Shown piece after piece: positions 4,801 through 7,702 of a stretch of 7,702 nucleotides of DNA (positions within the stretch are counted from its first letter, which is position 1; every line of letters begins with the position of its first letter). Source of the stretch: an uncultured Bacteroidaceae bacterium (GTDB lineage Bacteria; Bacteroidota; Bacteroidia; Bacteroidales; Bacteroidaceae); the NCBI GenBank assembly GCA_904501945.1, contig CAJGCU010000100.1, positions 1-7,702 of the forward strand. Direction: 5' to 3'. The notes beneath the pieces were generated by a model. The model did no database searches, was not told where the DNA came from, and saw only the letters and a program-made list of their open reading frames with translations. Both the position numbers and the translations under genes were made by a program.

Positions 4801-7087
4801 AATCATCTTTTTCATCTCTGATGTAGTTGATATATTCACGGAATGTCGGGGCACTGCTCAATGACCTAAACGTTTCCTTCTCTTCGTCTGTTAGAGGCTG
4901 TCCTTTCCTATATTTGTTAAGAATCTCAACGGCCTTGTCGTTTCCACTGAGGGAGTGCAAAATAGCCCATCGCAAGACATCTCGGTAATGGTCAAGTTCT
5001 ATACCTGCTGAGAGTTTTGCTGCGGACTGTCTGCTGTCAGAGAACAACACTACCTTTGTATTAGACTCTTTGGCATTCCGCATCGACCGAATAAGAGAGT
5101 CAGCAAGTATCTGGGTTATTTTTTGCAGACCAGTACTATGACGGCGTACAGGAGTAAGGCTGTTCGCATCACCAACCTTAACCTTATATGATACTTCACA
5201 CTTGGGGCATCGATGAGGAAATTTCGTTTCGGAGTCGCTCTTCTGTAGGTGTAGCCAATATTGCCCGTCCATGTCATTGGCACACTCACCTGTGGCAGCA
5301 TCGTATGATACCCGTATCCATCCGTCTTCAAGCTTCTCTTTACCTTTCCACAGTACTCCATATCCAACAAAGTCATTTCCGATAGGCTTTTCTACACTAA
5401 GATAGACTCTACCGTTTCTAATAAGTTGGTAACCACCAAGGAATACCTCTCCACAATTCTCACAGACCAGCAACTCCAGCACCTTCATGCCACACGAACA
5501 TACGTTTCGGGGACGTTTGTAAAAACGGCCTATAGCTCTTTCATCAAACTGATAATCACTGCAAACATCCTTGCATTCATGCGAAGAACACGCCCATAAA
5601 CCAGAAAGGTTCCTGAAGAAGAAATGAGCACGAAGCGGCAAGACATATCCATTGGAAGTTGCACCCTTGCATATTATCTTTATGATAGCAGCTGTTGTTG
5701 CCAATGCTATATCATTATTGATAGGAAGTAACTTTGATATGCTTACAACATCACGTGGAAGTATGCCTCGTGGTGTGCTCATTGCATATTTCAGCCACTC
5801 TACTAGCTGATACGTCTGGGTAACAGCATAGAAGGAATCACAGCCAAGCGATTCAAGGAGGGCCTTATCGCTTTCTTCTGTTTCATAATAGTTGGCAAGT
5901 ATTTCGCATGGTATCGCCACCGTAGGCTTTTCGACTGCTGCTTGGGGAGGATTTGAGATAATAGTAAATTTTTCATTAAATCGCTCTTTTTCTATACCGA
6001 AGAACTCAGCAAGAAAATCAATAGACTGCTGGTTCTCTTCCAACGAGGCACTGGTAGCCAGGAATTGTACTTGAGAAGAATCTGGCGTTACTCCTAATCT
6101 GTCAAGCAGGATTCGTATCAAATAAGCAACTTCGGTACCTGCCGTTCCACGATAGGTGTGCAATTCATCTATGACCAGATGGAATACATTTTGCCTGTCT
6201 TTTGCTAGCCATTTGCGTGTATCCTCAAACATCTTCAGTTCATTGTCACGCATCAGCATAACATTGAGCATACTGTAGTTTGTGATAAGAATATCAGGGG
6301 CGTTTTCCTGCATGGAAAACCTATCCCACATCTCTGCAGAGTCATTCTCCATACAAGGAATGTGATACAACAGTTCCTTCTCGCCACTTTCTTTTGCTGC
6401 GTTCCAATCCCTTATTAAGCTTAACCTTTCTTCTCGAAGTTTATCTTTGGCCTTTTCTTTTGAGCCGCTAACTGGAGTTGCTCCCGTATAACGACCGAAA
6501 TAGAAACGATGTCCATTTCTATTTCTATCTAACCAGTCAAGAGCACCACTTTTGTCATCTTTTCTGCTATTAACAGCTTTTCTGAGTCGAATCATCTGGT
6601 CTTCTGCAAGCGCATTAAGAGGATAGAGAATCATTGCTCTCATAGCATGAGGACGATCATTTTTCCAGTGCTTTGATTCCTTGATGAGGTCTGCGATAAC
6701 AGGAAGTAAGAAGCATTCTGTTTTACCCGAGCCTGTACCTGTCGTAACTACAATGTTTTTTCTATCAAGGTGGGCAGTTTTAAGTGCCTCATATTGATGG
6801 CTATACATTTTCCTTTCAAACGTACCACCCTGTGAGAATAGACCGCAATTAACAAAATCGTTCAATTCGCTGCTTACCCCTTCTGCCACACAAAATTCTT
6901 TAAGTGTGGCTTTCTCATGATATTTCGGAACAATCTCAATGATGGGAGGCTGCGAAATAGTACCAGGCTCCCTTATCAGTTTGTTACGCTCCTGATTATA
7001 TTCTTCACGAAAGAATGGTAAACCACTTCCTATGTATTTATAGTAAGCATTGCGTATATCCTTGTATATTTTTATAGGGTCATTCAT
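1898..7087 (-). CDS. druE: Large DEAD/H-box helicase with DUF1998-type C-terminus, DruE-like
   Basis: This 1729-residue protein is probably an ATP-driven DNA helicase or translocase of an anti-phage system. RecA-like lobe 1 contains YSHQYEAL (95-102), Walker A TGTGSGKTE (116-124), YPLNALAEDQ (155-164), motif II DELH (307-310) and ATSAS (344-348). Lobe 2 starts at VVLFSDSRQSAAK (679-691) and continues after a long insertion with TTTMEAGVDIGS (1071-1082) and QQRVGRAGRRG (1099-1109). Cysteine clusters suggest zinc ribbons at 500-509, 530-545, 627-630, 976-994 and 1346-1368. The C-terminal part carries ENGAGYC (1565-1571) and CTSSCYDCIRDYSNQ (1610-1624), the DUF1998 signature also found in MrfA. 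About 80 residues follow, of unknown role. Length and layout fit DruE of Druantia; MrfA is much shorter, DISARM splits similar functions over DrmA and DrmB, and other DUF1998 helicases such as DpdJ remain possible. The ATG at 7085-7087 overlaps the upstream gene, implying translational coupling. All helicase motifs appear intact. Confidence 0.82.
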   Translation of the reverse strand: MNDPIKIYKDIRNAYYKYIGSGLPFFREEYNQERNKLIREPGTISQPPIIEIVPKYHEKATLKEFCVAEGVSSELNDFVNCGLFSQGGTFERKMYSHQYEALKTAHLDRKNIVVTTGTGSGKTECFLLPVIADLIKESKHWKNDRPHAMRAMILYPLNALAEDQMIRLRKAVNSRKDDKSGALDWLDRNRNGHRFYFGRYTGATPVSGSKEKAKDKLREERLSLIRDWNAAKESGEKELLYHIPCMENDSAEMWDRFSMQENAPDILITNYSMLNVMLMRDNELKMFEDTRKWLAKDRQNVFHLVIDELHTYRGTAGTEVAYLIRILLDRLGVTPDSSQVQFLATSASLEENQQSIDFLAEFFGIEKERFNEKFTIISNPPQAAVEKPTVAIPCEILANYYETEESDKALLESLGCDSFYAVTQTYQLVEWLKYAMSTPRGILPRDVVSISKLLPINNDIALATTAAIIKIICKGATSNGYVLPLRAHFFFRNLSGLWACSSHECKDVCSDYQFDERAIGRFYKRPRNVCSCGMKVLELLVCENCGEVFLGGYQLIRNGRVYLSVEKPIGNDFVGYGVLWKGKEKLEDGWIRVSYDAATGECANDMDGQYWLHLQKSDSETKFPHRCPKCEVSYKVKVGDANSLTPVRRHSTGLQKITQILADSLIRSMRNAKESNTKVVLFSDSRQSAAKLSAGIELDHYRDVLRWAILHSLSGNDKAVEILNKYRKGQPLTDEEKETFRSLSSAPTFREYINYIRDEKDDLITDDALKALNEFLNAVAGQNLDNIEDEVFRILLKQGMNPAGPKPSVTESSIAGVWSELYDFIQLKVKPGLSDNKRLFEENIRSSNKTEQITSIFSNKKRSFEELKLGYLAPSKDIADPIWREMACSTIRILGEKRRIKGVPSKYPATESFPREVTNLVKNVFHVTSNSAVEEKKEELRRLLRTRGIIDSTTVRLTGEGLSFVKADIGSKYWVCPKCKTIHMHHANGFCINCNNKLGEALVLTEQDVSNPEDYYLTLLNSTDSVYRLHCEEMTGQTAKEDSRRRQRLFQEIFLDNENSVVEGIDLLSVTTTMEAGVDIGSLSAVMMGNVPPQRFNYQQRVGRAGRRGNPLAVALTVARSSSHDQTNFIEYNRMVSDTPKDPYLEVRTVEIAQRIIIKEVLYKALRKESGAKDSVHGNFGLVENWNYNKDFVTQWLDGNQDEVRRIIDVVTNGTEISDELKGEIFKYIYNDLLDEITNIASSTSFTQDLLSERLANAGLLPMFGFPTRVRNLYLKDPVLQGKLPSEDVVSRDIDMAINSFAPGHEIVKDKKVYKSIGVVEYEYNKLNHTVRPKYNSLNVYNQPLCRCHNCGYSTIVDTEPQDSCPVCGNEMEKVKICSPLGFFVDYEKKPEDFSGDYDWYSPNSDIRLDCEQYLHDCGTVANMTIRNNISPSQGRVHLVNDNNGDLYYLGKDDKGRFVSRDVLEEGKKQSIRLLDETKYAFVASKTTGVLTLSVDKSPKSVNLSPIFETNTNSYAVRAAFLSWGYLVRKAISSYLDIDSSELNVGFYIVPQTKKAEIFFVENLENGAGYCNFLSGRRYTNVPRDAIIEPLSEGGEIYNQLTSEEHLSGCTSSCYDCIRDYSNQNVHSILDWRLGLDIARLADSKEAIIDFSVPYWHDYIFLTIRNMLESNRYTVEEKQGTLIGKDPYGDKYILVHPLWTGKYVEFLIQRIGGEYNPLSVFGISNLKQN
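7080..7087 (-). promoter_or_regulatory. 8-base stop/start overlap (translational coupling)
   Basis: On the minus strand ATGAATGA holds the helicase start ATG (7087-7085) and the TGA stop of the upstream gene (7082-7080) in another frame. No Shine-Dalgarno sequence precedes the ATG; instead there is a T-run and a weak 5-bp inverted repeat (AAACT CGAT AGTTT, directly before ATG). Initiation by re-use of ribosomes finishing the upstream gene is the simplest reading. Confidence 0.7.
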
Positions 7088-7702
7088 AAACTATCGAGTT
7101 TAAAAAAATTCTATTCAATTGTCTCACATAAGAGTAAGGTACATTGTTAAAAATGTAATATTTGTCACTTACCTCTGGTATTGCTCCTTCTGATAGGGCG
7201 TGGAGCAACAATGTTCTGTAAAGTATGTATGGCAGGGCAAAAGTCGGTAGAGTAAGCGTATTAGTTGTTTTATTATAACTGCCATTAGGAATATTATTGA
7301 TAGCACGGCTAAAACTATAAGCAATAGCAAATGCTTCTGGGTTGACAGACCTACTTGGGAGTTCGCGCAGATATAGCTCGTCTGGTATGGAAAAATAGCG
7401 TGTAAGACCATCTGCTTCAAGTTTGGCTATACCTTTACCCGATTTCCAATGGTAATATTCCAGTTCTTTAGGGTCACGTTGTGATTTGTCAAAAGAGTCA
7501 ACAACATCTTTGACAGTAGGGAATCTTTTTAATGCTGACAGCGGATTTACCTTAATAACGGCAAAATCTCTTGGATTGTCTATTCTCTCAGACAAATAGA
7601 TGCCTGTGGTAAGTAGCTTGGATTTGACATTGTTTGGCTTGTAGTTGATATAGACATAATGGTAGCCGAAATCTATGATTATAGGAGTAGTAAGAGCGTA
7701 AT
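7080..7702 (-). CDS. Unrecognised protein, C-terminal 206 residues (N-terminus beyond right edge)
   Basis: The frame is open from the right edge to TGA at 7082-7080. An internal TTG at 7593-7595 could be mistaken for a start, but 35 more in-frame residues, including IIIDFGYHYVYINY, lie before it, so the real start is off-window. I recognise no domain. What is visible: an alternating hydrophobic and aromatic stretch near the edge, a charged middle, then a segment rich in Tyr, Leu and Pro (TLPTFALPYILYRTLLLHAL) that looks like packed helices, not a membrane segment. No zinc-type cysteine pairs or catalytic motif can be seen. Its stop overlaps the helicase start by 8 bases, so the two proteins are probably made in fixed proportion and work together. 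If the helicase is DruE, this would be the position of DruG (type II) or DruH (type III); that is inferred from position only. Confidence 0.8.
   Translation of the reverse strand, partial: YALTTPIIIDFGYHYVYINYKPNNVKSKLLTTGIYLSERIDNPRDFAVIKVNPLSALKRFPTVKDVVDSFDKSQRDPKELEYYHWKSGKGIAKLEADGLTRYFSIPDELYLRELPSRSVNPEAFAIAYSFSRAINNIPNGSYNKTTNTLTLPTFALPYILYRTLLLHALSEGAIPEVSDKYYIFNNVPYSYVRQLNRIFLNSIVYE

Noticed and set aside
5116..5376. 86-codon minus-strand frame inside the helicase gene
   Set aside because: It lies wholly within the large gene in another frame, whose protein there includes cysteine pairs and continuous helicase-family sequence.
7080..7110. T-run just before the end of the right-edge gene, considered as a slippage site that could fuse it to the helicase
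   Set aside because: In the helicase frame a TAG lies one codon before the ATG (between the T-run and the start), so slippage would not give a fusion.
7169..7420. 83-codon minus-strand frame inside the right-edge gene
   Set aside because: Its hydrophobic content could suggest a small membrane protein, but it is an alternative frame of the longer gene that is coupled to the helicase.
7593..7595. TTG as start codon of a 171-residue protein
   Set aside because: The frame stays open to the window edge with plausible protein sequence, so the gene is longer and cut by the edge.

Overview
The window looks like an accessory, defence-type island from a member of the Bacteroidota. The pointers are low-to-moderate GC, starts without clear Shine-Dalgarno sequences, an IS21-type terminus with TGACCCC...GGCGAAATA repeats, and a Fic variant of a type I associate with Bacteroides and relatives. 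The organism assignment is an inference. All real genes read on the minus strand, so transcription runs from right to left.

Reading in the direction of transcription: (1) 7702-7080 is the C-terminal 206 residues of a protein I do not recognise; its N-terminus lies beyond the right edge. (2) It overlaps by 8 bases (ATGAATGA) the start of a 1729-residue DEAD/H-box helicase (7087-1898) with several zinc-ribbon-like cysteine clusters and a C-terminal DUF1998-type cysteine motif. Size and architecture fit DruE, the large helicase of Druantia anti-phage systems. (3) 1830-1598 is a remnant of a Vsr mismatch endonuclease, lacking its N-terminal catalytic half and carrying an apparent one-base frameshift. 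(4) 1578-418 is a Fic-domain protein with a VbhA-like N-terminal helix pair, a non-standard Fic motif, a Ser/Thr/Pro linker built from four 12-bp repeats, and a winged-helix C-terminus. (5) 417-268 is non-coding and contains a strong hairpin. (6) About 267-1 is one end of an IS21-family element with four repeats of about 24 bp next to the N-terminal part of an IstB-like ATPase; istA is not where it is expected.

The helicase and its upstream partner probably form one co-translated defence unit whose remaining genes lie to the right. Vsr normally accompanies 5-methylcytosine methyltransferases, and Druantia type II contains one (DruM). The vsr remnant therefore suggests that a methylase was or is part of this locus, but this window cannot show it. 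The fic gene sits 19 bases after the vsr remnant and may be read from the same transcript. The left side, with an incomplete IS and a truncated gene, looks like the worn edge of the island.
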